A DNA stretch of 64,000 nucleotides from Heligmosomoides polygyrus polygyrus (GCA_947396885.1 OX377204.1:53121139-53185138), one strand, 5' to 3'. Counted from the first letter of the stretch, positions 34,488 to 47,890 are shown. Notes: a model not told the origin generated them from the letters alone. Numbers and translations are program-made.

Positions 34488-37461
34488 AATCGTATTGCAA
34501 TGGTCCATGATGCGCAGATTGGGTGGAGGGGAGCTATCCAGTACACGTACGCGGTGGCCGGCTCAATGATGAAGTTTTTCGTGGACGCAATGGGCTTGAT
34601 GCTCGATGCCCGTCGACGGCGCTATGCAGCAACGTCCGAGTGCTTAAGGAGATTGACTAGAAATCAATTGGTCTCTGCCCGCGCAGGTTCGAATCCTACT
34701 CGCTGAGAATCGTTTTGCAATGGTCCGTGATGCGCAGATTGGGTGGAGGGTGAACTAGCGAGGACACGTACGCGGTGGTCCGCTAGGAGATGAAGTTGTT
34801 CGTGGACGCAATTGGCTTGATGCTCGATGCCTGTCGGCGGTGCTATGCAGCGATGTCCGAGTGCTTAAGGAGATTGACTAGAAATCAATTGGGCTCTGCC
34901 CGCGCATGTTCGAATCCTGCTCGCTGCAAATCATTTTGCAATGGTCCGTGATGCGCAGATTGGGTGGATGGGAGCTAGCGAGTACACGTACGCGGTGGTC
35001 CGCTAGGAGATGAAGTTGTTCGTGGACGCAATGGGCTTGATGCTCGATGCCTGTCGACGGTGCTATGCAGCGATGTCCGAGTCGTTAAGGAGATTGACTA
35101 GAAATCAATTGGGCTCTGCCCGCGCAGGTTCGAATCCTACTCGCTGCGAATCGTTTTGCAGTGTTCCGTGATGCGCAGGTTGGGGGATGGGAGCTAGCGA
35201 GTACACGTACGCGGTGGTCCGCTAGGAGATTAAGTTCTTCGTGGACGCAATGGGCTCCATGCCTGTCGGCGGTGCTATGCAGCAACGTCCGAGTGCTCAA
35301 GGAGATTGACTAGAAATCAATTGGTCTCTGCCCGCGCAGGTTCGAATCCTGCTCGCTGCGAATCGTTTTGCAATGGTCCGTGATGCGCAGATTTGGTGGA
35401 TGGGAGCTAGCGAGTACACGTAAGCGGTGGTCCGCTAGGAGATGAAGTTGTTCGTGGACGCAATGGGCTTGATGCTCGATGCCTGTCGACGGTGCTATGC
35501 AGCGATGTCCGAGTGGTTAAGGAGATTGACTCGAAATCAATCGGGCTCTGCCCGCGCAGGTTCGAATCCTACTCGCTGCGAATCGTTTTGCAATGGTCCG
35601 TTATGCGCAGATTGGGGGGATGGGAGCTAGCGAGTACACGTACGCGGTGGTCCGCTAGGAGATGAAGTTCTTCGTGGACGCAATTGGCTTGATGCTCGAT
35701 GCCTGTCGGCAGTGCTATGCAGCGATGTCCGAGTCGTTAAGGAGATTGACTAGAAATCAATTGGGCTCTGCCCGCGCAGATTCGAATCCTGCTCGCTGCG
35801 AATCGTTTTGCAATGTTCCGTGATGCGCAGGTTGGGGGATGGGAGCTAGCGAGTACACGTACGCGGTGGTTCGCTAGGAGATGAAGTTCTTCGTGGACGC
35901 AATGGGCTCCATGCCTGTCGGCAGTGCTATGCAGCGATGTCCGAGTGGTTAAGGAGATTGACTCGAAATCAATTAGGCTCTGCCCGCGCAGGTTCGAATC
36001 CTGCTCGCTGCGAATCGTATTGCAATGGTCCATGATGCGCAGATTGGGTGGAGGGGAGCTATCGAGTACACGTACGCGGTGGCCGGCTCAATGATGAAGT
36101 TTTCGTGGACGCAATGGGCTTGATGCTCGATGCCCGTCGACGGCGCTATGCAGCAACGTCCGAGTGCTTAAGGAGATTGACTAGAAATCAATTGGTCTCT
36201 GCCCGCGCAGGTTCGAATCCTACTCGCTGAGAATCGTTTTGCAATGGTCCGTGATGCGCAGATTGGGTGGAGGGTGAACTAGCGAGGACACGTACGCGGT
36301 GGTCCGCTAGGAGATGAAGTTCTTCGCGGACGCAATTGGCTTGATGCTCGATGCCTGTCGGCGGTGCTATGCAGCGATGTCCGAGTGCTTAAGGAGATTG
36401 ACTAGAAATCAATTGGGCTCTGCCCGCGCATGTTCGAATCCTGCTCGCTGCAAATCATTTTGCAATGGTCCGTGATGCGCAGATTGGGTGGATGGGAGCT
36501 AGCGAGTACACGTACGCGGTGGTCCGCTAGGAGATGAAGTTGTTCGTGGACGCAATGGGCTTGATGCTCGATGCCTGTCGACGGTGCTATGCAGCGATGT
36601 CCGAGTCGTTAAGGAGATTGACTAGAAATCAATTGGGCTCTGCCCGCGCAGGTTCGAATCCTACTCGCTGCGAATCGTTTTGCAGTGTTCCGTGATGCGC
36701 AGGTTGGGGGATGGGAGCTAGCGAGTACACGTACGCGGTGGTCCGCTAGGAGATGAAGTTCTTCGTGGACGCAATGGGCTCCATGCCTGTCGGCGGTGCT
36801 ATGCAGCAACGTCCGAGTGCTCAAGGAGATTGACTAGAAATCAATTGGTCTCTGCCCGCGCAGGTTCGAATCCTGCTCGCTGCGAATCGTTTTGCAATGG
36901 TCCGTGATGCGCAGATTTGGTGGATGGGAGCTAGCGAGTACACGTACGCGGTGGTCCGCTAGGAGATGAAGTTGTTCGTGGACGCAATGGGCTTGATGCT
37001 CGATGCCTGTCGACGGTGCTATGCAGCGATGTCCGAGTGGTTAAGGAGATTGACTCGAAATCAATTGGGCTCTGCCCGCGCAGGTTCGAATCCTACTCGC
37101 TGCGAATCGTTTTGCAATGGTCCGTTATGCGCAGATTGGGGGGATGGGAGCTAGCGAGTACACGTACGCGGTGGTCCGCTAGGAGATGAAGTTCTTCGTG
37201 GACGCAATTGGCTTGATGCTCGATGCCTGTCGGCAGTGCTATGCAGCGATGTCCGAGTGGTTAAGGAGATTGACTCGAAATCAATTAGGCTCTGCCCGCG
37301 CAGGTTCGAATCCTGCTCGCTGCGAATCGTATTGCAATGGTCCATGATGCGCAGATTGGGTGGAGGGGAGCTATCGAGTACACGTACGCGGTGGCCGGCT
37401 CAATGATGAAGTTTTCGTGGACGCAATGGGCTTGATGCTCGATGCCCGTCGACGGCGCTAT

Positions 37462-37554
37462 GCAGCAACGTCCGAGTGCTTAAGAAGATGATTTACGAAA
37501 TGACTAGAAATCAATTGGTCTCTGCCCGCGCAGGTTCGAATCCTACTCGCTGAG
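37462..37554 (+). pseudogene. Class P pseudogene with 11-nt insertion (1 of 3)
   Basis: At 93 nt this copy is 11 nt longer than the others. Between the D arm and the anticodon, GAGAT is replaced by AAGATGATTTACGAAA, after which TGACTAGAAATC resumes. This removes the 5' strand of the anticodon stem. The rest is class P. It is the only length change of this size in any gene body of the window. Confidence 0.88.
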
Positions 37555-39211
37555 AATCGTTTTGCAATGGTCCGTGATGCGCAGATTGGGTGGAGGGTGA
37601 ACTAGCGAGGACACGTACGCGGTGGTCCGCTAGGAGATGAAGTTCTTCGCGGACGCAATGGGCTCCATGCCTGTCGGCGGTGCTATGCAGCGATGTCCGA
37701 GTGGTTAAGGAGATTGACTCGAAATCAATTAGGCTCTGCCCGCGCAGGTTCGAATCCTGCTCGCTGCGAATCGTATTGCAATGGTCCATGATGCGCAGAT
37801 TGGGTGGAGGGGAGCTATCGAGTACACGTACGCGGTGGCCGGCTCAATGATGAAGTTTTTCGTGGACGCAATGGGCTTGATGCTCGATGCCCGTCGACGG
37901 CGCTATGCAGCAACGTCCGAGTGCTTAAGGAGATTGACTAGAAATCAATTGGTCTCTGCCCGCGCAGGTTCGAATCCTACTCGCTGAGAATCGTTTTGCA
38001 ATGGTCCGTGATGCGCAGATTGGGTGGAGGGTGAACTAGCGAGGACACGTACGCGGTGGTCCGCTAGGAGATGAAGTTCTTCGCGGACGCAATGGGCTCC
38101 ATGCCTGTCGGCGGTGCTATGCAGCGATGTCCGAGTGGTTAAGGAGATTGACTCGAAATCAATTAGGCTCTGCCCGCGCAGGTTCGAATCCTGCTCGCTG
38201 CAAATCATTTTGCAATGGTCCGTGATGCGCAGATTGGGTGGATGGGAGCTAGCGAGTACACGTACGCGGTGGTCCGCTAGGAGATGAAGTTGTTCGTGGA
38301 CGCAATGGGCTTGATGCTCGATGCCTGTCGACGGTGCTATGCAGCGATGTCCGAGTCGTTAAGGAGATTGACTAGAAATCAATTGGGCTCTGCCCGCGCA
38401 GGTTCGAATCCTACTCGCTGCGAATCGTTTTGCAGTGTTCCGTGATGCGCAGGTTGGGGGATGGGAGCTAGCGAGTACACGTACGCGGTGGTCCGCTAGG
38501 AGATGAAGTTCTTCGTGGACGCAATGGGCTCCATGCCTGTCGGCGGTGCTATGCAGCAACGTCCGAGTGCTCAAGGAGATTGACTAGAAATCAATTGGTC
38601 TCTGCCCGCGCAGGTTCGAATCCTGCTCGCTGCGAATCGTTTTGCAATGGTCCGTGATGCGCAGATTTGGTGGATGGGAGCTAGCGAGTACACGTACGCG
38701 GTGGTCCGCTAGGAGATGAAGTTGTTCGTGGACGCAATGGGCTTGATGCTCGATGCCTGTCGACGGTGCTATGCAGCGATGTCCGAGTGGTTAAGGAGAT
38801 TGACTCGAAATCAATTGGGCTCTGCCCGCGCAGGTTCGAATCCTACTCGCTGCGAATCGTTTTGCAATGGTCCGTTATGCGCAGATTGGGGGGATGGGAG
38901 CTAGCGAGTACACGTACGCGGTGGTCCGCTAGGAGATGAAGTTCTTCGTGGACGCAATTGGCTTGATGCTCGATGCCTGTCGGCAGTGCTATGCAGCGAT
39001 GTCCGAGTGGTTAAGGAGATTGACTCGAAATCAATTAGGCTCTGCCCGCGCAGGTTCGAATCCTGCTCGCTGCGAATCGTATTGCAATGGTCCATGATGC
39101 GCAGATTGGGTGGAGGGGAGCTATCGAGTACACGTACGCGGTGGCCGGCTCAATGATGAAGTTTTCGTGGACGCAATGGGCTTGATGCTCGATGCCCGTC
39201 GACGGCGCTAT

Positions 39212-39304
39212 GCAGCAACGTCCGAGTGCTTAAGAAGATGATTTACGAAATGACTAGAAATCAATTGGTCTCTGCCCGCGCAGGTTCGAATCCTACTCGC
39301 TGAG
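39212..39304 (+). pseudogene. Class P pseudogene with 11-nt insertion (2 of 3)
   Basis: Same insertion as 37462, exactly 1750 bp later in the 8-unit repeat, with an unchanged spacer (T4 form). Confidence 0.88.
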
Positions 39305-41186
39305 AATCGTTTTGCAATGGTCCGTGATGCGCAGATTGGGTGGAGGGTGAACTAGCGAGGACACGTACGCGGTGGTCCGCTAGGAGATGAAGTTCTTCGC
39401 GGACGCAATGGGCTCCATGCCTGTCGGCGGTGCTATGCAGCGATGTCCGAGTGGTTAAGGAGATTGACTCGAAATCAATTAGGCTCTGCCCGCGCAGGTT
39501 CGAATCCTGCTCGCTGCGAATCGTATTGCAATGGTCCATGATGCGCAGATTGGGTGGAGGGGAGCTATCGAGTACACGTACGCGGTGGCCGGCTCAATGA
39601 TGAAGTTTTTCGTGGACGCAATGGGCTTGATGCTCGATGCCCGTCGACGGCGCTATGCAGCAACGTCCGAGTGCTTAAGGAGATTGACTAGAAATCAATT
39701 GGTCTCTGCCCGCGCAGGTTCGAATCCTACTCGCTGAGAATCGTTTTGCAATGGTCCGTGATGCGCAGATTGGGTGGAGGGTGAACTAGCGAGGACACGT
39801 ACGCGGTGGTCCGCTAGGAGATGAAGTTCTTCGCGGACGCAATGGGCTCCATGCCTGTCGGCGGTGCTATGCAGCGATGTCCGAGTGGTTAAGGAGATTG
39901 ACTCGAAATCAATTAGGCTCTGCCCGCGCAGGTTCGAATCCTGCTCGCTGCGAATCGTATTGCAATGGTCCATGATGCGCAGATTGGGTGGAGGGGAGCT
40001 ATCGAGTACACGTACGCGGTGGCCGGCTCAATGATGAAGTTTTTCGTGGACGCAATGGGCTTGATGCTCGATGCCCGTCGACGGCGCTATGCAGCAACGT
40101 CCGAGTGCTTAAGGAGATTGACTAGAAATCAATTGGTCTCTGCCCGCGCAGGTTCGAATCCTACTCGCTGAGAATCGTTTTGCAATGGTCCGTGATGCGC
40201 AGATTGGGTGGAGGGTGAACTAGCGAGGACACGTACGCGGTGGTCCGCTAGGAGATGAAGTTGTTCGTGGACGCAATTGGCTTGATGCTCGATGCCTGTC
40301 GGCGGTGCTATGCAGCGATGTCCGAGTGCTTAAGGAGATTGACTAGAAATCAATTGGGCTCTGCCCGCGCATGTTCGAATCCTGCTCGCTGCAAATCATT
40401 TTGCAATGGTCCGTGATGCGCAGATTGGGTGGATGGGAGCTAGCGAGTACACGTACGCGGTGGTCCGCTAGGAGATGAAGTTGTTCGTGGACGCAATGGG
40501 CTTGATGCTCGATGCCTGTCGACGGTGCTATGCAGCGATGTCCGAGTGGTTAAGGAGATTGACTCGAAATCAATTGGGCTCTGCCCGCGCAGGTTCGAAT
40601 CCTACTCGCTGAGAATCGTTTTGCAATGGTCCGTGATGCGCAGATTGGGTGGAGGGTGAACTAGCGAGGACACGTACGCGGTGGTCCGCTAGGAGATGAA
40701 GTTCTTCGCGGACGCAATGGGCTCCATGCCTGTCGGCGGTGCTATGCAGCGATGTCCGAGTGGTTAAGGAGATTGACTCGAAATCAATTAGGCTCTGCCC
40801 GCGCAGGTTCGAATCCTACTCGTTGAGAATCGTTTTGCAATGGTCCGTGATGCGCAGGTTGCGTGGATGGGAGCTAGCGAGTACACGTACGCGGTGGTCC
40901 GCTAGGAGATGAAGTTGTTCGTGGACGCAATGGGCTTGATGCTCGATGCCTGTCGACGGTGCTACGCAGCGATGTCCGAGTGGTTAAGGAGATTGACTCG
41001 AAATCAATTGGGCTCTGCCCGCGCAGGTTCGAATCCTACTCGCTGAGAATCGTTTTGCAATGGTCCGTGATGCGCAGATTGGGTGGAGGGTGAACTAGCG
41101 AGGACACGTACGCGGTGGTCCGCTAGGAGATGAAGTTCTTCGTGGACGCAATGGGCTTGATGCTCGATGCCCGTCGACGGCGCTAT

Positions 41187-41279
41187 GCAGCAACGTCCGA
41201 GTGCTTAAGAAGATGATTTACGAAATGACTAGAAATCAATTGGTCTCTGCCCGCGCAGGTTCGAATCCTACTCGCTGAG
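41187..41279 (+). pseudogene. Class P pseudogene with 11-nt insertion (3 of 3)
   Basis: Same insertion, 1975 bp after 39212. The spacer upstream is not P type here: it is the CTAGCG/CGCTAG form, so a crossover separated the pseudogene from its spacer. Confidence 0.88.
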
Positions 41280-42588
41280 AATCGTTTTGCAATGGTCCGT
41301 GATGCGCAGATTGGGTGGAGGGTGAACTAGCGAGGACACGTACGCGGTGGTCCGCTAGGAGATGAAGTTCTTCGCGGACGCAATGGGCTCCATGCCTGTC
41401 GGCGGTGCTATGCAGCGATGTCCGAGTGGTTAAGGAGATTGACTCGAAATCAATTAGGCTCTGCCCGCGCAGGTTCGAATCCTGCTCGCTGCGAATCGTA
41501 TTGCAATGGTCCATGATGCGCAGATTGGGTGGAGGGGAGCTATCGAGTACACGTACGCGGTGGCCGGCTCAATGATGAAGTTTTTCGTGGACGCAATGGG
41601 CTTGATGCTCGATGCCCGTCGACGGCGCTATGCAGCAACGTCCGAGTGCTTAAGGAGATTGACTAGAAATCAATTGGTCTCTGCCCGCGCAGGTTCGAAT
41701 CCTACTCGCTGAGAATCGTTTTGCAATGGTCCGTGATGCGCAGATTGGGTGGAGGGTGAACTAGCGAGGACACGTACGCGGTGGTCCGCTAGGAGATGAA
41801 GTTCTTCGCGGACGCAATGGGCTCCATGCCTGTCGGCGGTGCTATGCAGCGATGTCCGAGTGGTTAAGGAGATTGACTCGAAATCAATTAGGCTCTGCCC
41901 GCGCAGGTTCGAATCCTGCTCGCTGCGAATCGTATTGCAATGGTCCATGATGCGCAGATTGGGTGGAGGGGAGCTATCGAGTACACGTACGCGGTGGCCG
42001 GCTCAATGATGAAGTTTTTCGTGGACGCAATGGGCTTGATGCTCGATGCCCGTCGACGGCGCTATGCAGCAACGTCCGAGTGCTTAAGGAGATTGACTAG
42101 AAATCAATTGGTCTCTGCCCGCGCAGGTTCGAATCCTACTCGCTGAGAATCGTTTTGCAATGGTCCGTGATGCGCAGATTGGGTGGAGGGTGAACTAGCG
42201 AGGACACGTACGCGGTGGTCCGCTAGGAGATGAAGTTGTTCGTGGACGCAATTGGCTTGATGCTCGATGCCTGTCGGCGGTGCTATGCAGCGATGTCCGA
42301 GTGCTTAAGGAGATTGACTAGAAATCAATTGGGCTCTGCCCGCGCATGTTCGAATCCTGCTCGCTGCAAATCATTTTGCAATGGTCCGTGATGCGCAGAT
42401 TGGGTGGATGGGAGCTAGCGAGTACACGTACGCGGTGGTCCGCTAGGAGATGAAGTTGTTCGTGGACGCAATGGGCTTGATGCTCGATGCCTGTCGACGG
42501 TGCTATGCAGCGATGTCCGAGTGGTTAAGGAGATTGACTCGAAATCAATTGGGCTCTGCCCGCGCAGGTTCGAATCCTACTCGCTGAG

Positions 42589-45500
42589 AATCGTTTTGCA
42601 ATGGTCCGTGATGCGCAGATTGGGTGGAGGGTGAACTAGCGAGGACACGTACGCGGTGGTCCGCTAGGAGATGAAGTTCTTCGCGGACGCAATGGGCTCC
42701 ATGCCTGTCGGCGGTGCTATGCAGCGATGTCCGAGTGGTTAAGGAGATTGACTCGAAATCAATTAGGCTCTGCCCGCGCATGTTCGAATCCTGCTCGCTG
42801 CAAATCATTTTGCAATGGTCCGTGATGCGCAGATTGGGTGGATGGGAGCTAGCGAGTACACGTACGCGGTGGTCCGCTAGGAGATGAAGTTGTTCGTGGA
42901 CGCAATGGGCTTCATGCCTGTCGGCGGTGCTAAGCAGCAACGTCCGAGTGCTTAAGGAGATTGACTAGAAATCAATTGGGCTCTGCCCGCGCAGATTCGA
43001 ATCCTGCTCGCTGCGAATCGTTTTGCAATGTTCCGTGATGCGCAGGTTGGGGGATGGGAGCTAGCGAGTACACGTACGCGGTGGTTCGCTAGGAGATGAA
43101 GTTCTTCGTGGACGCAATGGGCTCCATGCCTGTCGGCGGTGCTATGCAGCAACGTCCGAGTGCTCAAGGAGATTGACTAGAAATCAATTGGTCTCTGCCC
43201 GCGCAGGTTCGAATCCTGCTCGCTGCGAATCGTTTTGCAATGGTCCGTGATGCGCAGATTTGGTGGATGGGAGCTAGCGAGTACACGTACGCGGTGGTCC
43301 GCTAGGAGATGAAGTTCTTCGCGGACGCAATGGGCTCCATGCCTGTCGGCGGTGCTATGCAGCGATGTCCGAGTGGTTAAGGAGATTGACTCGAAATCAA
43401 TTAGGCTCTGCCCGCGCAGGTTCGAATCCTGCTCGCTGCGAATCGTATTGCAATGGTCCATGATGCGCAGATTGGGTGGAGGGGAGCTATCGAGTACACG
43501 TACGCGGTGGCCGGCTCAATGATGAAGTTTTTCGTGGACGCAATTGGCTTGATGCTCGATGCCCGTCGACGGCGCTATGCAGCAACGTCCGAGTGCTTAA
43601 GGAGATTGACTAGAAATCAATTGGTCTCTGCCCGCGCAGGTTCGAATCCTACTCGCTGAGAATCGTTTTGCAATGGTCCGTGATGCGCAGATTGGGTGGA
43701 GGGTGAACTAGCGAGGACAAGTACGCGGTGGTCCGCTAGGAGATGAAGTTCTTCGTGGACGCAATGGGCTCCATGCCTGTCGGCGGTGCTATGCAGCGAT
43801 GTCCGACTGGTTAAAGAGATTGACTAGAAATCAATTGGGCTCTGCCCGCGCAGGTTCGAATCCTACTCGCTGAGAATCGTTTTGCAATGGTCCGTGATGC
43901 GCAGATTGGGTGGATGGGAGCTAGCGAGTACACGTACGCGGTGGTCCGCTAGGAGATGAAGTTCTTCGCGGACGCAATGGGCTCCATGCCTGTCGGCGGT
44001 GCTATGCAGCGATGTCCGAGTGGTTAAGGAGATTGACTCGAAATCAATTGGGCTCTGCCCGCGCAGGTTCGAATCCTACTCGCTGAGAATCGTTTTGCAA
44101 TGTTCCGTGATGCGCAGATTGGGGGGATGGGAGCTAGCGAGTACACGTACGCGGTGGTCCGCTAGGAGATGAAGTTGTTCGTGGACGCAATTGGCTTGAT
44201 GCTCGATGCCTGTCGGCGGTGCTATGCAGCGATGTCCGAGTGCTTAAGGAGATTGACTAGAAATCAATTGGTCTCTGCCCGCGCAGGTTCGAATCCTACT
44301 CGCTGAGAATCGTTCTGCAATGGTCCGTGATGCGCAGGTTGCGTGGATGGGAGCTAGCGAGTACACGTACGCGGTGGTCCGCTAGGAGATGAAGTTCTTC
44401 GTGGACGCAATGGGCTCCATGCCTGTCGGCGGTGCTATGCAGCGATGTCCGACTGGTTAAAGAGATTGACTAGAAATCAATTGGGCTCTGCCCGCGCAGG
44501 TTCGAATCCTACTCGCTGAGAATCGTTTTGCAATGGTCCGTGATGCGCAGATTGGGTGGATGGGAGCTAGCGAGTACACGTACGCGGTGGTCCGCTAGGA
44601 GATGAAGTTCTTCGCGGACGCAATGGGCTCCATGCCTGTCGGCGGTGCTATGCAGCGATGTCCGAGTGGTTAAGGAGATTGACTCGAAATCAATTAGGCT
44701 CTGCCCGCGCAGGTTCGAATCCTGCTCGCTGCGAATCGTATTGCAATGGTCCATGATGCGCAGATTGGGTGGAGGGGAGCTATCCAGTACACGTACGCGG
44801 TGGCCGGCTCAATGATGAAGTTTTTCGTGGACGCAATGGGCTTGATGCTCGATGCCCGTCGACGGCGCTATGCAGCAACGTCCGAGTGCTTAAGGAGATT
44901 GACTAGAAATCAATTGGTCTCTGCCCGCGCAGGTTCGAATCCTACTCGCTGAGAATCGTTTTGCAATGGTCCGTGATGCGCAGATTGGGTGGAGGGTGAA
45001 CTAGCGAGGACACGTACGCGGTGGTCCGCTAGGAGATGAAGTTGTTCGTGGACGCAATTGGCTTGATGCTCGATGCCTGTCGGCGGTGCTATGCAGCGAT
45101 GTCCGAGTGCTTAAGGAGATTGACTAGAAATCAATTGGGCTCTTCCCGCGCATGTTCGAATCCTGCTCGCTGAGAATCGTTTTGCAATGGTCCGTGATGC
45201 GCAGATTGGGTGGAGGGTGAACTAGCGAGGACACGTACGCGGTGGTCCGCTAGGAGATGAAGTTCTTCGCGGACGCAATGGGCTCCATGCCTGTCGGCGG
45301 TGCTATGCAGCGATGTCCGAGTGGTTAAGGAGATTGACTCGAAATCAATTAGGCTCTGCCCGCGCATGTTCGAATCCTGCTCGCTGCAAATCATTTTGCA
45401 ATGGTCCGTGATGCGCAGATTGGGTGGATGGGAGCTAGCGAGTACACGTACGCGGTGGTCCGCTAGGAGATGAAGTTGTTCGTGGACGCAATGGGCTTCA

Positions 45501-47539
45501 TGCCTGTCGGCGGTGCTAAGCAGCAACGTCCGAGTGCTTAAGGAGATTGACTAGAAATCAATTGGGCTCTGCCCGCGCAGATTCGAATCCTGCTCGCTGC
45601 GAATCGTTTTGCAATGTTCCGTGATGCGCAGGTTGGGGGATGGGAGCTAGCGAGTACACGTACGCGGTGGTTCGCTAGGAGATGAAGTTCTTCGTGGACG
45701 CAATGGGCTCCATGCCTGTCGGCGGTGCTATGCAGCAACGTCCGAGTGCTCAAGGAGATTGACTAGAAATCAATTGGTCTCTGCCCGCGCAGGTTCGAAT
45801 CCTGCTCGCTGCGAATCGTTTTGCAATGGTCCGTGATGCGCAGATTTGGTGGATGGGAGCTAGCGAGTACACGTACGCGGTGGTCCGCTAGGAGATGAAG
45901 TTCTTCGCGGACGCAATGGGCTCCATGCCTGTCGGCGGTGCTATGCAGCGATGTCCGAGTGGTTAAGGAGATTGACTCGAAATCAATTAGGCTCTGCCCG
46001 CGCAGGTTCGAATCCTGCTCGCTGCGAATCGTATTGCAATGGTCCATGATGCGCAGATTGGGTGGAGGGGAGCTATCGAGTACACGTACGCGGTGGCCGG
46101 CTCAATGATGAAGTTTTTCGTGGACGCAATTGGCTTGATGCTCGATGCCCGTCGACGGCGCTATGCAGCAACGTCCGAGTGCTTAAGGAGATTGACTAGA
46201 AATCAATTGGTCTCTGCCCGCGCAGGTTCGAATCCTACTCGCTGAGAATCGTTTTGCAATGGTCCGTGATGCGCAGATTGGGTGGAGGGTGAACTAGCGA
46301 GGACAAGTACGCGGTGGTCCGCTAGGAGATGAAGTTCTTCGTGGACGCAATGGGCTCCATGCCTGTCGGCGGTGCTATGCAGCGATGTCCGACTGGTTAA
46401 AGAGATTGACTAGAAATCAATTGGGCTCTGCCCGCGCAGGTTCGAATCCTACTCGCTGAGAATCGTTTTGCAATGGTCCGTGATGCGCAGATTGGGTGGA
46501 TGGGAGCTAGCGAGTACACGTACGCGGTGGTCCGCTAGGAGATGAAGTTCTTCGCGGACGCAATGGGCTCCATGCCTGTCGGCGGTGCTATGCAGCGATG
46601 TCCGACTGGTTAAAGAGATTGACTAGAAATCAATTGGGCTCTGCCCGCGCAGGTTCGAATCCTACTCGCTGAGAATCGTTTTGCAATGTTCCGTGATGCG
46701 CAGATTGGGGGGATGGGAGCTAGCGAGTACACGTACGCGGTGGTCCGCTAGGAGATGAAGTTGTTCGTGGACGCAATTGGCTTGATGCTCGATGCCTGTC
46801 GGCGGTGCTATGCAGCGATGTCCGAGTGCTTAAGGAGATTGACTAGAAATCAATTGGTCTCTGCCCGCGCAGGTTCGAATCCTACTCGCTGAGAATCGTT
46901 CTGCAATGGTCCGTGATGCGCAGGTTGCGTGGATGGGAGCTAGCGAGTACACGTACGCGGTGGTCCGCTAGGAGATGAAGTTCTTCGTGGACGCAATGGG
47001 CTCCATGCCTGTCGGCGGTGCTATGCAGCGATGTCCGACTGGTTAAAGAGATTGACTAGAAATCAATTGGGCTCTGCCCGCGCAGGTTCGAATCCTACTC
47101 GCTGAGAATCGTTTTGCAATGGTCCGTGATGCGCAGATTGGGTGGATGGGAGCTAGCGAGTACACGTACGCGGTGGTCCGCTAGGAGATGAAGTTCTTCG
47201 CGGACGCAATGGGCTCCATGCCTGTCGGCGGTGCTATGCAGCGATGTCCGAGTGGTTAAGGAGATTGACTCGAAATCAATTAGGCTCTGCCCGCGCAGGT
47301 TCGAATCCTGCTCGCTGCGAATCGTATTGCAATGGTCCATGATGCGCAGATTGGGTGGAGGGGAGCTATCCAGTACACGTACGCGGTGGCCGGCTCAATG
47401 ATGAAGTTTTTCGTGGACGCAATGGGCTTGATGCTCGATGCCCGTCGACGGCGCTATGCAGCAACGTCCGAGTGCTTAAGGAGATTGACTAGAAATCAAT
47501 TGGTCTCTGCCCGCGCAGGTTCGAATCCTACTCGCTGCG
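42589..47539 (+). repeat. Array region 9: 12-unit HOR of 2586 bp, two copies
   Basis: Starts: 42721 C4m, 42934 H2, 43146 H, 43359 C4, 43579 P, 43793 K, 44006 C3, 44226 MP, 44439 K, 44652 C4, 44872 P, 45093 M; 45307 C4m, 45520 H2, 45732 H, 45945 C4, 46165 P, 46379 K, 46592 K, 46812 MP, 47025 K, 47238 C4, 47458 H1-like. Offsets are all 2586 bp. The seventh unit differs in class (C3 against K) and the eleventh in its 3' end, which points to local conversion after the duplication. Copies 42934 and 45520 share a T-to-A change three bases before the gene (GCTAAG instead of GCTATG). Copy 45093 also has a G-to-T change in the variable arm and C72A. Confidence 0.93.
44226..44307 (+). pseudogene. tRNA-Ser (AGA) chimera, class MP
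   Basis: Copies 44226, 46812 and 48977 have an M-type 5' part (intact acceptor 5' strand, G19C) and a P-type 3' part (variable-arm mismatch, G64A, C72A), followed by TTCT instead of TTTT. Confidence 0.75.
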
Positions 47540-47890
47540 AATCGTTTTGCAATGTTCCGTGATGCGCAGATTGGGGGGATGGGAGCTAGCGAGTACACGT
47601 ACGCGGTGGTCCGCTAGGAGATGAAGTTGTTCGTGGACGCAATGGGCTCCATGCCTGTCGGCGGTGCTATGCAGCGATGTCCGAGTGGTTAAGGAGATTG
47701 ACTCGAAATCAATTAGGCTCTGCCCGCGCAGGTTCGAATCCTACTCGTTGAGAATCGTTTTGCAATGGTCCGTGATGCGCAGGTTGCGTGGATGGGAGCT
47801 AGCGAGTACACGTACGCGGTGGTCCGCTAGGAGATGAAGTTGTTCGTGGACGCAATGGGCTTGATGCTCGATGCCTGTCGACGGTGCTAC

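Larger units (their letters stand above)
33835..42588 (+). repeat. Array region 8: related 7-, 8- and 9-unit HORs
   Basis: Starts: 33973 C1, 34193 R1, 34406 A, 34626 P, 34847 M, 35067 R1, 35279 H, 35499 C1, 35719 R, 35931 C4, 36150 P, 36371 M, 36591 R1, 36803 H, 37023 C1, 37243 C4, 37462 PI, 37687 C4, 37907 P, 38121 C4, 38341 R1, 38553 H, 38773 C1, 38993 C4, 39212 PI, 39437 C4, 39657 P, 39871 C4, 40091 P, 40312 M, 40532 C3, 40746 C4x, 40966 C3, 41187 PI, 41412 C4, 41632 P, 41846 C4, 42066 P, 42287 M, 42507 C3. The R1-H-C1 motif starts at 33541 (region 7), 35067, 36591 and 38341, giving steps of 1526, 1524 and 1750 bp. From 39212 to 40532 and 41187 to 42507 the step is exactly 1975 bp. Copy 38121 has discriminator A73. 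Confidence 0.93.

Noticed and set aside
37485..37500. The 11-nt insertion as a tRNA intron
   Set aside because: Nuclear tRNA introns sit one base 3' of the anticodon; this lies in the 5' strand of the anticodon stem.
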